38,914 bases of DNA, taken from positions 1 through 38,914 of the forward strand of contig SRUQ01000020.1 of assembly GCA_004791255.1 (NCBI GenBank), given 5' to 3'. The notes below the pieces were generated by a model. That model saw nothing but the letters and a program-made list of their open reading frames with translations, was not told where the DNA came from and did no database searches. Numbering within the stretch: position 1 is the stretch's first letter; every line of letters starts with the position of its first letter. Both the position numbers and the translations under genes were made by a program. The stretch is from a bacterium M00.F.Ca.ET.205.01.1.1 (GTDB lineage: Bacteria > Pseudomonadota > Alphaproteobacteria > Rhizobiales > Rhizobiaceae). Below are positions 7,295-15,329 of this stretch, piece by piece.

Positions 7295-8674
7295 GTGGCA
7301 GGCTATCTGTTGAAGAACTGCGCGGCGGTCATCGTGGACGATGGCAACGGTCCGCGCATCCGCCGCAACGTCGATGTGTTGACCGACGGCCCGGCGATAC
7401 GGGCCATCGGCGAAGCTCTCGACAAGGAGCAGCTGCCTGTCGGGACCGTCACGCAGGACGCCGCCGGCTGGTTCGTCTATCCCGGCCTCGTTAACACCCA
7501 TCACCACTTCTTTCAGTGCTTCGTGCGCAACCGCGCCGATCTGGACTGGACGAAGCTGTCGGTCATCGAATGGCTCGACCGTATCTATCCCATCTTCGCG
7601 CGGCTGACCGAGGAGTGCTTTTACCACGCATCGGTCACGGCCATGGCGGAGTTGATCAAGCACGGCTGCACGACGGCTTTCGACCATCAGTACTGCTTTC
7701 CGCGGCATGCCGGCAAAAGGCTGATCGACCGGCAGTTCGAGGCAGCCGAACTGCTCGGCATGCGCTTCCATGCCGGACGTGGCGGCAACACGCTGCCTAA
7801 ATCGGAAGGCTCGACCATCCCCGACGCCATGCTGGAAACGACGGACGAGTTCATCGCCGACTGCGCCCGGCTGATCGACGCCTACCATGATGCCGGTCGC
7901 TTCAGCATGCGCCAGGTCGTCGTCGCGCCCTGCCAGCCGGTCAACTGCTATCGCGAGACATTCGTGGAATCGGTGGCGCTGGCGCGCGACCGCAAGGTGC
8001 GCATGCACACCCATGTCGGCGAGGGCGAAAGCCCGGTGATGCAGGCCCGCCACAGCCTGCGCACGGTGGACTATTGCGCGGAGATCGGCTTCTGCGGGTC
8101 TGATGCCTTCTATGCCCATTGCTGGGAGCTGACCCACGACGAGCTGCGCAAGATGGCCGCCAGCGGCACCGGCGTCGCGCACTGCCCGGAGCCGGTCTAT
8201 CTCGTCGGCGCCGAAATCACTGACATACCGGCGATGTCGGCCCTCGGGCTCAGTGTGGGGCTGGGTTGCGACGGTGCCGCCTCGAACGACAATTCCAACC
8301 TGATGCACTGCATCCATTCCGCCTACATGCTGCAGTGCCTCTCGGCCTCGACACGTGACCATCCGGTTCCGCCGCCTGCCGATTTCCTCGGCTATGCGAC
8401 GACCGGCGGCGCGGCGCTGCTCGGGCGCGGCGACATCGGCAGGCTGTCGCCCGGCATGGCCGCCGACCTGTTCGCCATCGACACGCGGCGCATGGACTAT
8501 GTCGGCACGCGGCATGATCCGCTGAGCCTGCTGGCCAAGGTGGGCATCGGCACGCCGACCGACATGACGATGATCAATGGCCGCATCGTCTGGGCCAGGG
8601 GAGAATTCCCCGGGCTCGACGAGGCAAGGCTGTTCGCGCAAGCCGAGGCGGCGCTCGCGACCGTGGAATTCTAG
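7295..8674 (+). CDS. 8-oxoguanine-deaminase-like amidohydrolase (ATZ/TRZ family)
   Basis: A metal-dependent deaminase of 459 residues. It has the H-x-H metal motif in NTHHHFFQ (about residues 69-71), a downstream His in HTHVGEGES, another in YAHCWELT, and the metal-binding Asp in GLGCDGAASND. These are the ligands of the cytosine/guanine deaminase branch of amidohydrolases, and the overall pattern fits 8-oxoguanine deaminases best. The likely reaction is hydrolytic removal of the exocyclic amine of an oxidised or otherwise modified guanine. Substrate cannot be settled from sequence; a triazine- or pterin-type amidohydrolase is the alternative. It starts with GTG at 7295, one base after the GST stop, so it is surely cotranscribed with the oxygenase genes. 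Confidence 0.8.
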   Translation: MAGYLLKNCAAVIVDDGNGPRIRRNVDVLTDGPAIRAIGEALDKEQLPVGTVTQDAAGWFVYPGLVNTHHHFFQCFVRNRADLDWTKLSVIEWLDRIYPIFARLTEECFYHASVTAMAELIKHGCTTAFDHQYCFPRHAGKRLIDRQFEAAELLGMRFHAGRGGNTLPKSEGSTIPDAMLETTDEFIADCARLIDAYHDAGRFSMRQVVVAPCQPVNCYRETFVESVALARDRKVRMHTHVGEGESPVMQARHSLRTVDYCAEIGFCGSDAFYAHCWELTHDELRKMAASGTGVAHCPEPVYLVGAEITDIPAMSALGLSVGLGCDGAASNDNSNLMHCIHSAYMLQCLSASTRDHPVPPPADFLGYATTGGAALLGRGDIGRLSPGMAADLFAIDTRRMDYVGTRHDPLSLLAKVGIGTPTDMTMINGRIVWARGEFPGLDEARLFAQAEAALATVEF

Positions 8675-8704
8675 AAGCCAAAACCAAGAGCAAGGGGAAC
8701 CGAC

Positions 8705-9802
8705 ATGCTGACAAATCTTACCCGCAGAACATTGATGAAGGGCGCTGCCGCTACTGGGCTCGTGGCCGCGGTGGGCAGCCGCGCGCTTGCCGCCGACGAA
8801 CCGCTGGGCATCGTGCTTGTGGTCCCCTCGCCGGTCGGCGACGTCGGCTGGGGCCGTGCGCTGGCCGACGGGCTCGAGCCGGTCAAGGCCGCTTACGGCG
8901 ACAAGGTGAAGGTCACCATCATCGAGAACATACAGGAAGGCCCCGACGCCGACCGCATCATGAACAAGGCGGTCGCCGACGGGAACAAGTTTCTGATCGC
9001 CGGCTCCTTCGGCTACCAGAACGGCGCCCTGCAGATCGCGCGCCGCAATCCCGACGTCACCGTGCTGCATGCTTCCGGTTTCCAGGTGGCGCCGAACTTC
9101 TCGCCCTTCGCGGCCCAATATTCCCAGGGCACCTATCTGATGGGCATGGCGGCGGCCGCGCTTTCGAAGACAGGCAAGCTCGGCTCGGTTTCCGCCTTCG
9201 CCATTCCAGAGCTGATCACCTCCATCAACGCGTTCACCCTGGGAGCGCAGGCGGTGAAGCCCGATGTCGAGGTTTCGGTCGTATGGGTGAACTCCTGGTT
9301 CGACCCGGCCAAGGAGCAGGAAGCCGCTAAGGCGCTGCTGGCGCAGAAATGCGACGTCATCTTCTCCAACGCCCAGGATACGCCTTCTGTCGTCGCGGCT
9401 TGTGAGGAGGCAGGCATCCCCGCCTTCAACCTCAACTCGTCGATGAAGAAATACGCGCCCAAGACCTATCTCGGCTGCGTGGCGACCGATTGGTCGCCCT
9501 TCTTCAAAACCTCGGTTGACGCCCACCTTGCCGGTACCTTCAAGGGCGGCAATGCCTTCTTGGGTGTCGGCGACAAGGTCGTCGAAGTCGTCGATTGGAA
9601 TCCGGGCATCCCGGCCGACATCATGACCAAGATCAAGGAAGTTGAAGCCAAGATCGCGGACGGCAGCTTCTCGCCCTTTGCCGGTCCGATCGCCAAGGCC
9701 GACGGCAGCGAAGCCGTCCCCGCGGGCAAGTCGATGACCGTGGCCGAGATCGTCGCCATGGACTGGCACGTCAAGGGTGTCACCACGCCGCTGCCCAAGT
9801 AA
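8705..9802 (+). CDS. BMP-family substrate-binding protein of a purine/nucleoside ABC importer
   Basis: Periplasmic binding protein of 365 residues, related to Bmp/PnrA-type nucleoside and purine receptors. It starts with a twin-arginine-like export signal (TRRTLMKGAAATG) and an Ala-x-Ala cleavage region near residues 28-30. The mature part has the BMP-type pattern: PVGDVGWGRALADG, AGSFGYQNGALQIA, YLMGMAAAALSKTG and FSNAQDTPSV. It lies 30 bases after the deaminase gene with an AAGGGGAAC ribosome binding region. It is followed two bases later by its ATPase gene, so import and enzymes form one operon. Confidence 0.88.
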   Translation: MLTNLTRRTLMKGAAATGLVAAVGSRALAADEPLGIVLVVPSPVGDVGWGRALADGLEPVKAAYGDKVKVTIIENIQEGPDADRIMNKAVADGNKFLIAGSFGYQNGALQIARRNPDVTVLHASGFQVAPNFSPFAAQYSQGTYLMGMAAAALSKTGKLGSVSAFAIPELITSINAFTLGAQAVKPDVEVSVVWVNSWFDPAKEQEAAKALLAQKCDVIFSNAQDTPSVVAACEEAGIPAFNLNSSMKKYAPKTYLGCVATDWSPFFKTSVDAHLAGTFKGGNAFLGVGDKVVEVVDWNPGIPADIMTKIKEVEAKIADGSFSPFAGPIAKADGSEAVPAGKSMTVAEIVAMDWHVKGVTTPLPK

Positions 9803-9804
9803 CC

Positions 9805-11328
9805 ATGACCGCCCCGCTTCTGTCGCTGCGCGGCATCTCCAAGAGCTACGGCCAGATCCATGCCAATCGGGACATCGATCTGGACGTGGCTCCGCGCTCG
9901 ATCCATGCGATCCTCGGAGAGAATGGGGCGGGCAAGTCAACGCTGATGAAGCTGATATACGGCGTCGAGCAGCCGGACGCCGGAACAGCGACCTGGAAAG
10001 GAGAGAGCCTCGCGCTTGCGTCCCCGGCGGACGCGAGGCGCAAGGGGATCGGCATGGTCTTCCAGCATTTCTCGTTGTTCGAGACGCTGACGGTGGTGGA
10101 GAACGTCCGGCTGGTCGTGCCTGGAAAAAAATCGGATCTTGCGCAAGGCATCCGCAAGCTCGGCCGCGACTTCGGCCTGGAGGTCGATCCGCTCGCTCAT
10201 GTGCACACGCTCTCGGTTGGAGAGCGGCAGCGGGTGGAAATCATCCGCTGCCTGATGACCGAACCGCAGCTCCTGATCCTCGACGAACCGACCTCCGTCC
10301 TGCCGCCGCAATCGGTGGACAAGCTTTTCGAGACATTGCGGCGGCTGCGCGACGGCGGCGTGTCCATTCTGTTCATCTCGCACAAGCTGGAGGAGATCCG
10401 CGCGGTCTGCGACCGCGCAACGATCCTGCGCGGCGGGCGCATCACGGGCCATGTGGATCCGCGTGACCACGACGCGCACGACCTCGCCCGCATGATGATC
10501 GGCCGCGACATGCCGCAGCCCATGCCGGCGCTCGCGCATGCCGGCGGAGAAAAGCGCCTTGAAATCGTCGGCCTCGACCATCGGCCGGACGATCCCTTCG
10601 CCGCGACGCTTTCCGACGTCAGCCTGACGGTCCGGGCGGGCGAAATCCTCGGTATCGCGGGCATCTCGGGCAACGGGCAGAGCGAGCTCGCGGCGCTGAT
10701 CTCGGGCGAGACGGTGCTGCCGCGCGCAAAGTCACAGCGTATCTTCATGATGGGAAGGGACGTCGGCACGCTCGATGCGGCTGCCCGCCGAAGGCTGGGT
10801 TTCGCCTTCGTTCCGGAGGAACGGCTGGGCCGCGGCGCGGTGCCCGAAATGTCGCTCGTCCTCAACAGCCTCCTGACCGCCCATCTCTACGGTTTCTTGA
10901 AACGCGGCCTCGTCGATACGGCCCGTGCGAAGGCCTTCACCGAAGACTGCATCCGGCAATACGACGTGCGCACGCCGAATTCCGAAACCGAGGCCGGGGC
11001 GCTTTCGGGAGGCAATCTGCAGAAGTTCATCGTAGGCCGCGAGATCATGCTGTCCCCCAAATTGCTGTTTGTGGCGCAGCCCACCTGGGGCGTGGACGTC
11101 GGCGCAGCATCCGCCATCCGCCGGCGCCTTGTCGCCCTGCGCAACGACGGCATGGCCATCCTGGTCATATCGGAGGAACTGGAGGAACTGTTCGAGCTCA
11201 GCGATTCGATCCAGGTGATCCATCAGGGCCGGCTGAGCCCGCCGCTTGTGACACGCGACACCAGACCCGAGGAGATCGGGCGCTACATGATCGGCGCGCA
11301 TTCGACGGCCGAAAAGGTCCCCGCATGA
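9805..11328 (+). CDS. ABC importer ATPase, two nucleotide-binding domains (BMP/nucleoside type)
   Basis: The 507-residue product contains two ABC domains in tandem. The first is complete: Walker A GENGAGKST (about 38-46), Q-loop VFQHFSLFETLTV, signature LSVGERQRVEI, Walker B LLILDEPTS and an SHKLEEI switch region. The second is divergent: its Walker A is reduced to GISGNGQSEL, the signature is ALSGGNLQKF (about residue 400), and Walker B reads LLFVAQPTWGVDV, with Gln where the catalytic Glu should be. This asymmetry is usual for the nucleoside/BMP importers, where one site hydrolyses ATP. The stop overlaps the first permease start (ATGA, 11325-11328). Confidence 0.92.
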   Translation: MTAPLLSLRGISKSYGQIHANRDIDLDVAPRSIHAILGENGAGKSTLMKLIYGVEQPDAGTATWKGESLALASPADARRKGIGMVFQHFSLFETLTVVENVRLVVPGKKSDLAQGIRKLGRDFGLEVDPLAHVHTLSVGERQRVEIIRCLMTEPQLLILDEPTSVLPPQSVDKLFETLRRLRDGGVSILFISHKLEEIRAVCDRATILRGGRITGHVDPRDHDAHDLARMMIGRDMPQPMPALAHAGGEKRLEIVGLDHRPDDPFAATLSDVSLTVRAGEILGIAGISGNGQSELAALISGETVLPRAKSQRIFMMGRDVGTLDAAARRRLGFAFVPEERLGRGAVPEMSLVLNSLLTAHLYGFLKRGLVDTARAKAFTEDCIRQYDVRTPNSETEAGALSGGNLQKFIVGREIMLSPKLLFVAQPTWGVDVGAASAIRRRLVALRNDGMAILVISEELEELFELSDSIQVIHQGRLSPPLVTRDTRPEEIGRYMIGAHSTAEKVPA

Positions 11329-12425
11329 GCGCTCTGTCCCGGCCGTTCCTTCCCGTGCTGGTTCGCCGGGAATACGCTTCGCTTGCAATCAAGCTGGTCG
11401 CCCCGCCCGCCGCCCTCGGCCTGGCGACGCTGCTCAATCTCGGGCTCTACCTTCTGATGGGCCGCGATCCGGTCGCCGTTTTCCACGCGATGCTTATGGA
11501 GCCCTTCCTGTCCTGGGCCTCGTTCTCGGAAGTCCTGTTGAAGATGGGGCCGCTGCTGCTGATCGCGCAGGGGCTTGCCATCGGCTTTCGCGCAAAGGTC
11601 TTCAACATCGGCGCCGAGGGCCAGTTCATCCTCGGCGCGATCTTCGCGTCGGCCATTCCCATTTGGCTCCCGCAGGCAACGGGCCAGTGGATCTGGCCCG
11701 CCATGCTCGTCCTCGGAGCACTGGGCGGCGTTCTTTGGGCCTCGCTCACGGCGTTCTGGCGCGTGCGGCTCAACGCAAACGAGATTCTCGTATCGCTGAT
11801 GCTGGCGCTCGTTGCCGCGCAACTGCTCAACTATCTGCTTCTCGGCCCCTGGAAGGACCCGGCCGGCTTCAACTTCCCCCAGTCGGTGATGTTCCAGTAC
11901 GACGCGATGGTGCCGATCCTGATCCCCGGCACCCGCGTCAACGTCTCGCTGCTTATCGCCTTCGCGTTCTCCCTCGCGGCCTGGGTCTTCATGCAGAGGA
12001 GTTTCGCTGGCTACAAGCTGCAGGTCGGCGGCCTTGCGCCGCACGCGGCCGGATACGCCGGCTTCAACGAAGGACGCGCGATCTGGCTTTCCCTTCTCAT
12101 CGGCGGCTTCGCGGCGGGCCTCGCCGGGGCGGCCGAGGTAGCCGGGCCGCTCGGCCAGTTGCAGCGCTCCATCTCGACCGGTTACGGCTATGCCGCCATC
12201 ATCGTTGCGTATCTCGGTGGCCTTCACCCGATAGGCATCATTTTTTCCGCGCTGCTCATGGCGGCCCTCTATATCGGCGGCGACAACGCCATGGTCTCGG
12301 CAAACCTGCCGGTCGCCGCGGTCAGGGTCTTCCAGGGCAGCCTGCTGCTCGCCTATCTCGTCTCCATCGCCTTCGTCCGATACCGACTCGAATGGCGCCA
12401 TGCTGCTCACGGAAGCGCTCCATGA
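11325..12425 (+). CDS. ABC importer permease, first subunit (BMP/nucleoside type)
   Basis: Integral membrane protein of 366 residues with about eight to ten hydrophobic segments and a basic, presumably cytoplasmic start (RPFLPVLVRREY). The FRAKVFNIGAEGQFILGAIFA block is a hallmark of permeases in the branched-chain/nucleoside importer superfamily, and LNANEILVSLMLALVAAQLLNYLL fits the same family. It would pair with the next gene product to form the channel for the purine-type substrate. Translation is coupled on both sides by ATGA overlaps (11325-11328 and 12422-12425). Confidence 0.9.
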   Translation: MSALSRPFLPVLVRREYASLAIKLVAPPAALGLATLLNLGLYLLMGRDPVAVFHAMLMEPFLSWASFSEVLLKMGPLLLIAQGLAIGFRAKVFNIGAEGQFILGAIFASAIPIWLPQATGQWIWPAMLVLGALGGVLWASLTAFWRVRLNANEILVSLMLALVAAQLLNYLLLGPWKDPAGFNFPQSVMFQYDAMVPILIPGTRVNVSLLIAFAFSLAAWVFMQRSFAGYKLQVGGLAPHAAGYAGFNEGRAIWLSLLIGGFAAGLAGAAEVAGPLGQLQRSISTGYGYAAIIVAYLGGLHPIGIIFSALLMAALYIGGDNAMVSANLPVAAVRVFQGSLLLAYLVSIAFVRYRLEWRHAAHGSAP

Positions 12426-13333
12426 ACGCCCTCGAGTTCATCGTCGCCGGAATGCTGGCGGCGGCCACGCCGTTCCTTTTGGCCGCGCTGGGCGAAATGG
12501 TGGCCGAGCGGGCCGGCGTCCTCAATCTCGGCGTCGAGGGACTGATGGCCATGGGAGCGGTCGTCGCCTTCATCATCGTCTATCACGGCGGCGGTCACCT
12601 CCTGGGTTTCCTCGCCGCGGGCCTCGCCAGCGCGGCTCTTTCCCTTGTCTTTGCCGTCATCGCGCTGGGGTTCCGCGCCAACCAGGTCGCGGTGGGGCTC
12701 GCCATAGGCATACTCGGCCAGGGCCTCTCGGCACTGTTCGGCAAGAGCTATGAGAGCCTTACGGTCAAAGGCCTACCGAAGCTTTCATTGCCCTGGCTTT
12801 CAGATATCCCGATCATCGGCGGCCTGTTCGCTCAGGACGTCGTCGTGTGGCTCTCGCTGGCCGCGACCGTCGCCATCTGGGCGATATTCGCCTACACCAA
12901 GACCGGCCTTGTCGTGCGCGCCGTCGGCGAGAATCCCAAGGCGGCCCATGCGCTCGGCTATCCGGTCATCGCCGTGCGCTTCGCCGCTGTAGCTTTTGGT
13001 GGTGTCTTAGCCGGTTTCGCCGGCGCCTACGCGGCTGTGGTCTACACGCCGCTGTGGGCCGATGGCATGATTGCCGGGCGCGGCTGGATCGCGATCGCGC
13101 TCGTGGTCTTCGGCACCTGGCTTGCCAGCCGTATCTTCCTCGGTGCTTGCCTCTTCGGCGCCGTCTCCCTGGCAAGCCTGGCGGCCCAGGCGACCGGACT
13201 GGACGTTTCCTCGCAACTTCTATCGAGCCTACCTTATCTCGTGACAATCGTCGTGCTGGGCATCATTTCTTCGAACCGGCGTCTGCTCAAGCTCAACGGC
13301 GTGGCTTCGCTTGGAGAGCCTTTCGAACAATAG
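12422..13333 (+). CDS. ABC importer permease, second subunit (BMP/nucleoside type)
   Basis: Hydrophobic protein of 303 residues with about eight membrane segments. It has the ERAGVLNLGVEGLMAMGAV block, which matches the FNIGAEGQF block of its partner, and a VRAVGENPKAAHALG loop typical of the second permease of BMP-type importers. The open frame extends upstream inside the previous gene, but the ATG at 12422 within the ATGA overlap gives the family N-terminus (MNALEFIVAGMLAAATPFLLAAL is split here only to show the start, MNALEF). It is the last gene of the purine operon. No strong terminator hairpin follows. Confidence 0.9.
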   Translation: MNALEFIVAGMLAAATPFLLAALGEMVAERAGVLNLGVEGLMAMGAVVAFIIVYHGGGHLLGFLAAGLASAALSLVFAVIALGFRANQVAVGLAIGILGQGLSALFGKSYESLTVKGLPKLSLPWLSDIPIIGGLFAQDVVVWLSLAATVAIWAIFAYTKTGLVVRAVGENPKAAHALGYPVIAVRFAAVAFGGVLAGFAGAYAAVVYTPLWADGMIAGRGWIAIALVVFGTWLASRIFLGACLFGAVSLASLAAQATGLDVSSQLLSSLPYLVTIVVLGIISSNRRLLKLNGVASLGEPFEQ

Positions 13334-13701
13334 TGTCGCTCGCCGCCCGGGGGCGCGCAATAACCTGACATCTGAGGGCAGGTCGCACCGTACCTGGGGC
13401 ATGAAGGGCTGCACGCAATCCTCAAGACCATGCGTTAATATGCTGAGCCGATCCCGGGCCAATCCTGCCGGCAATGCCCGCCTAATCGCCGGGCCGATCG
13501 GTGGCTACGGCCATCCGTAGGTTCACTTCGCAGGAACTCGGAACAAGAATCCATGAAGATGGGCCCGAGGTTCTACGCTCAGAGGAGACCTTCATAGGGT
13601 ATTCTCCACAGGCCCGGCCAAACCATTATGGAGCGCATTGTTTACAACTAACATGTCAGCATGCTACAGCTGCCTGCAGAGTGACAATTTGGAGATTGCA
13701 G
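13334..13701. other. Intergenic region between the purine operon and the lyase cluster
   Basis: No protein-like frame is present. The open frame entering the lyase gene from 13501 is not lyase-like before 13702. The left half is GC-rich with small inverted repeats around 13455-13505. The right half (13630-13690) is AT-richer and probably carries the promoter and operator of the lyase-regulator-transporter cluster. Confidence 0.5.
13638..13668 (+). promoter_or_regulatory. Candidate promoter/operator of the lyase cluster
   Basis: A TTGTTT at 13638 could serve as a -35 element. Sixteen bases on lies TGTCAGCATGCTACA (13654-13668), whose core AGCATGCT (13658-13665) is a perfect palindrome flanked by TGT and ACA. 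A short palindrome just upstream of a cluster encoding its own GntR/FCD regulator is a natural operator candidate. No convincing -10 box is seen. Confidence 0.3.
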
Positions 13702-14586
13702 GTGGCGTCGCGCTTTGGTCTATCGGTTGCCCTTACCACGCCCTTCGACCCGGCCGGGCGGATCGCCCTTCCGCTGATGACCGCGCATGCAAGGGCTTCT
13801 CTCGATGCCGGCTGCAGCAGCGTGACGCTGTTCGGCACCACCGGTGAAGGCGCGTCTGTCGGCATGGCGGAACGGCAGGCGGTCATCGATGCCATGCTGG
13901 CGGCCGGCATTGCGGCCGACCAGCTCGTCGCCGGCGTGCTGGTCGATGCGGCCGAGGACGCCGCCGAACAGTCCCGCCAGGCCTTGCGGCTGGGCGCCCG
14001 CAACATCCTGCTGGCGCCGCCCAGCTATTTCAAGAATGTCGGCGACGAGGGGCTGTTCGGCTGGTTCTCGGCCGTGTTCACGGCACTCGGTGCGCTCGCC
14101 CGTGGCATGCTGCTCTACAACATCCCCTCGGTCACCACGGTGAAGCTGTCGCTCGAGCTGATTGGCCGGCTGCGCGCCGCTTTCCCGGATGTCGTCGCAG
14201 GGGTCAAGGATTCCGGCGGAGACTGGGCCTACAGCGAAGCGCTGCTCAAGGCGCATGGCGACCTGATCATCCTGATCGGCGACGAACGGCATCTGGCGCC
14301 GGCGGTGCGGATCGGCGGCCAGGGCGCGATTTCAGGCATGGCCAATTTCGCCGCCCGCGAACTGCGCGCCATGGCCGAGAATGGAACCGACGATCCGCGC
14401 GTCGAAGGGTTCGTGCTCGAACTGCTCAAGCACCCGGTCATTCCGGCGGTGAAGGCCATGGTGGCGCGCACCAGCGGCGACGAACGCTGGCTGACGGTGC
14501 GGCCGCCGCTGGAGCCGGTGACGGTGCCGGCGCGGCAGCAGCTCGGCGCCGCTTACGACAGGCTGTTTGCGACGAAGGCCGCCTGA
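13702..14586 (+). CDS. DapA-family lyase (dihydrodipicolinate synthase / N-acetylneuraminate lyase superfamily)
   Basis: A class I, Schiff-base aldolase of 294 residues. The superfamily signature GTTGE is at 45-49, the catalytic Tyr139 is in LLYNIPS, and the Schiff-base Lys169 is in AGVKDSGGDW. The start is the GTG at 13702, with GGAG at 13691-13694; the N-terminus then reads as the family strand FGLSVALTTPFDP. It is encoded with a GntR/FCD regulator and a CUT1 sugar importer rather than lysine-pathway genes. A catabolic aldolase or dehydratase acting on a keto-deoxy sugar acid or similar substrate is therefore more likely than lysine biosynthesis. The exact substrate is not deducible. Confidence 0.85.
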   Translation: MASRFGLSVALTTPFDPAGRIALPLMTAHARASLDAGCSSVTLFGTTGEGASVGMAERQAVIDAMLAAGIAADQLVAGVLVDAAEDAAEQSRQALRLGARNILLAPPSYFKNVGDEGLFGWFSAVFTALGALARGMLLYNIPSVTTVKLSLELIGRLRAAFPDVVAGVKDSGGDWAYSEALLKAHGDLIILIGDERHLAPAVRIGGQGAISGMANFAARELRAMAENGTDDPRVEGFVLELLKHPVIPAVKAMVARTSGDERWLTVRPPLEPVTVPARQQLGAAYDRLFATKAA

Positions 14587-14608
14587 GCGGCCAAGGGAAA
14601 ACGCAGAG

Positions 14609-15268
14609 ATGGACGACACCAGCGAACCGTCGACCTTGAGGGAAAAGGCCTATGCCAGCTTCACGCGGCATCTCTTGGCCCGCGACCTCAGGCCGGGCCA
14701 GTTCGTGTCGCAGCGCGAACTGGTGGCCTTCACCGGCCTGCCGCTCGGCGCCATCCGCGAGATCGTGCCGCGGCTCGAGGCCGAGGGGCTGCTGACGACC
14801 ATTCCACAGCGTGGCATGCAGATCGCCCATATCGACATCAGCCTGATCCGCGAGGCGTTTCAATTCCGCCTGTTCATGGAGCGCGAGGCGGTGGCGCTGT
14901 TTGCCGTCAGCGCCTCCGACGCCGAGCTGGCGCGCCTCAGGCGCGAGCACGAGGAGATGCTGGCCCAGGCGCTGGCGCAGGCGGCGACGCCGGAAATGGA
15001 AGCCAGGGCCCAGAATATCGACTGGGCCATGCACGACACCTTCATCAGTGCGCTGGACAACGAGATCATCGCCAAGGCCTACCTGGTCAATTCGGTGAAG
15101 ATCCGGCTGATCCACCAGGAGCGGTTCCGCATCGACGGCCGCGTCGTGCCGGTCATGCGCGAGCATCTGGCCGTCATCGAGGCGCTGGAGAACCGCGACC
15201 CGCAAAAGGCGGTCGAAGCGATCAGCCAGCATATCGACAATGCGCGCCGGCTGGCGTTGCAGATTTAG
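14609..15268 (+). CDS. GntR-family transcriptional regulator, FCD subfamily
   Basis: Regulator of 219 residues. The N-terminal winged helix-turn-helix spans about residues 10-75 (LREKAYASFTRHLLARDLRP, then SQRELVAFTGLPLGAIREIV and the wing GLLTTIPQRGMQI). The C-terminal all-helical FCD effector domain spans about 80-215. It carries His residues in the usual metal/ligand positions (WAMHDTFISAL, MREHLAVIEAL, ISQHIDNARR). FCD regulators usually respond to a sugar acid or related carboxylate. The gene lies 22 bases after the lyase and just before the importer genes, so it probably controls this cluster. Confidence 0.9.
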   Translation: MDDTSEPSTLREKAYASFTRHLLARDLRPGQFVSQRELVAFTGLPLGAIREIVPRLEAEGLLTTIPQRGMQIAHIDISLIREAFQFRLFMEREAVALFAVSASDAELARLRREHEEMLAQALAQAATPEMEARAQNIDWAMHDTFISALDNEIIAKAYLVNSVKIRLIHQERFRIDGRVVPVMREHLAVIEALENRDPQKAVEAISQHIDNARRLALQI

Positions 15269-15277
15269 GGAAGGACC

Positions 15278-15298
15278 GCGCCGCAATCGTCGCGGCGC
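15278..15298. terminator. Short GC hairpin between regulator and binding-protein genes
   Basis: GCGCCGC (15278-15284) pairs with GCGGCGC (15292-15298) around a 7-base loop. There is no T-run after it, so it is more likely an RNA processing or stability element than a true terminator. It would allow unequal expression of the regulator and the binding protein. Confidence 0.35.
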
Positions 15299-15329
15299 AA
15301 TCGACAACGACAGCAATCGGGAGGAAGAA

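Noticed and set aside
7256..9940. Long minus-strand open frame of 894 codons opposite the deaminase and BMP genes
   Set aside because: The translation is His/Arg/Asp-rich and low in complexity, typical of the antisense frame of high-GC genes. The plus strand carries two clear family proteins over the same interval.
11283..12410. Minus-strand open frame of 375 codons opposite the first BMP permease
   Set aside because: Charged, repetitive antisense translation without any domain; the plus-strand permease is certain.
13455..13505. GC-rich inverted repeats in the gap after the purine operon
   Set aside because: Stems are short and imperfect with no T-run; not convincing as a terminator or as an RNA gene.
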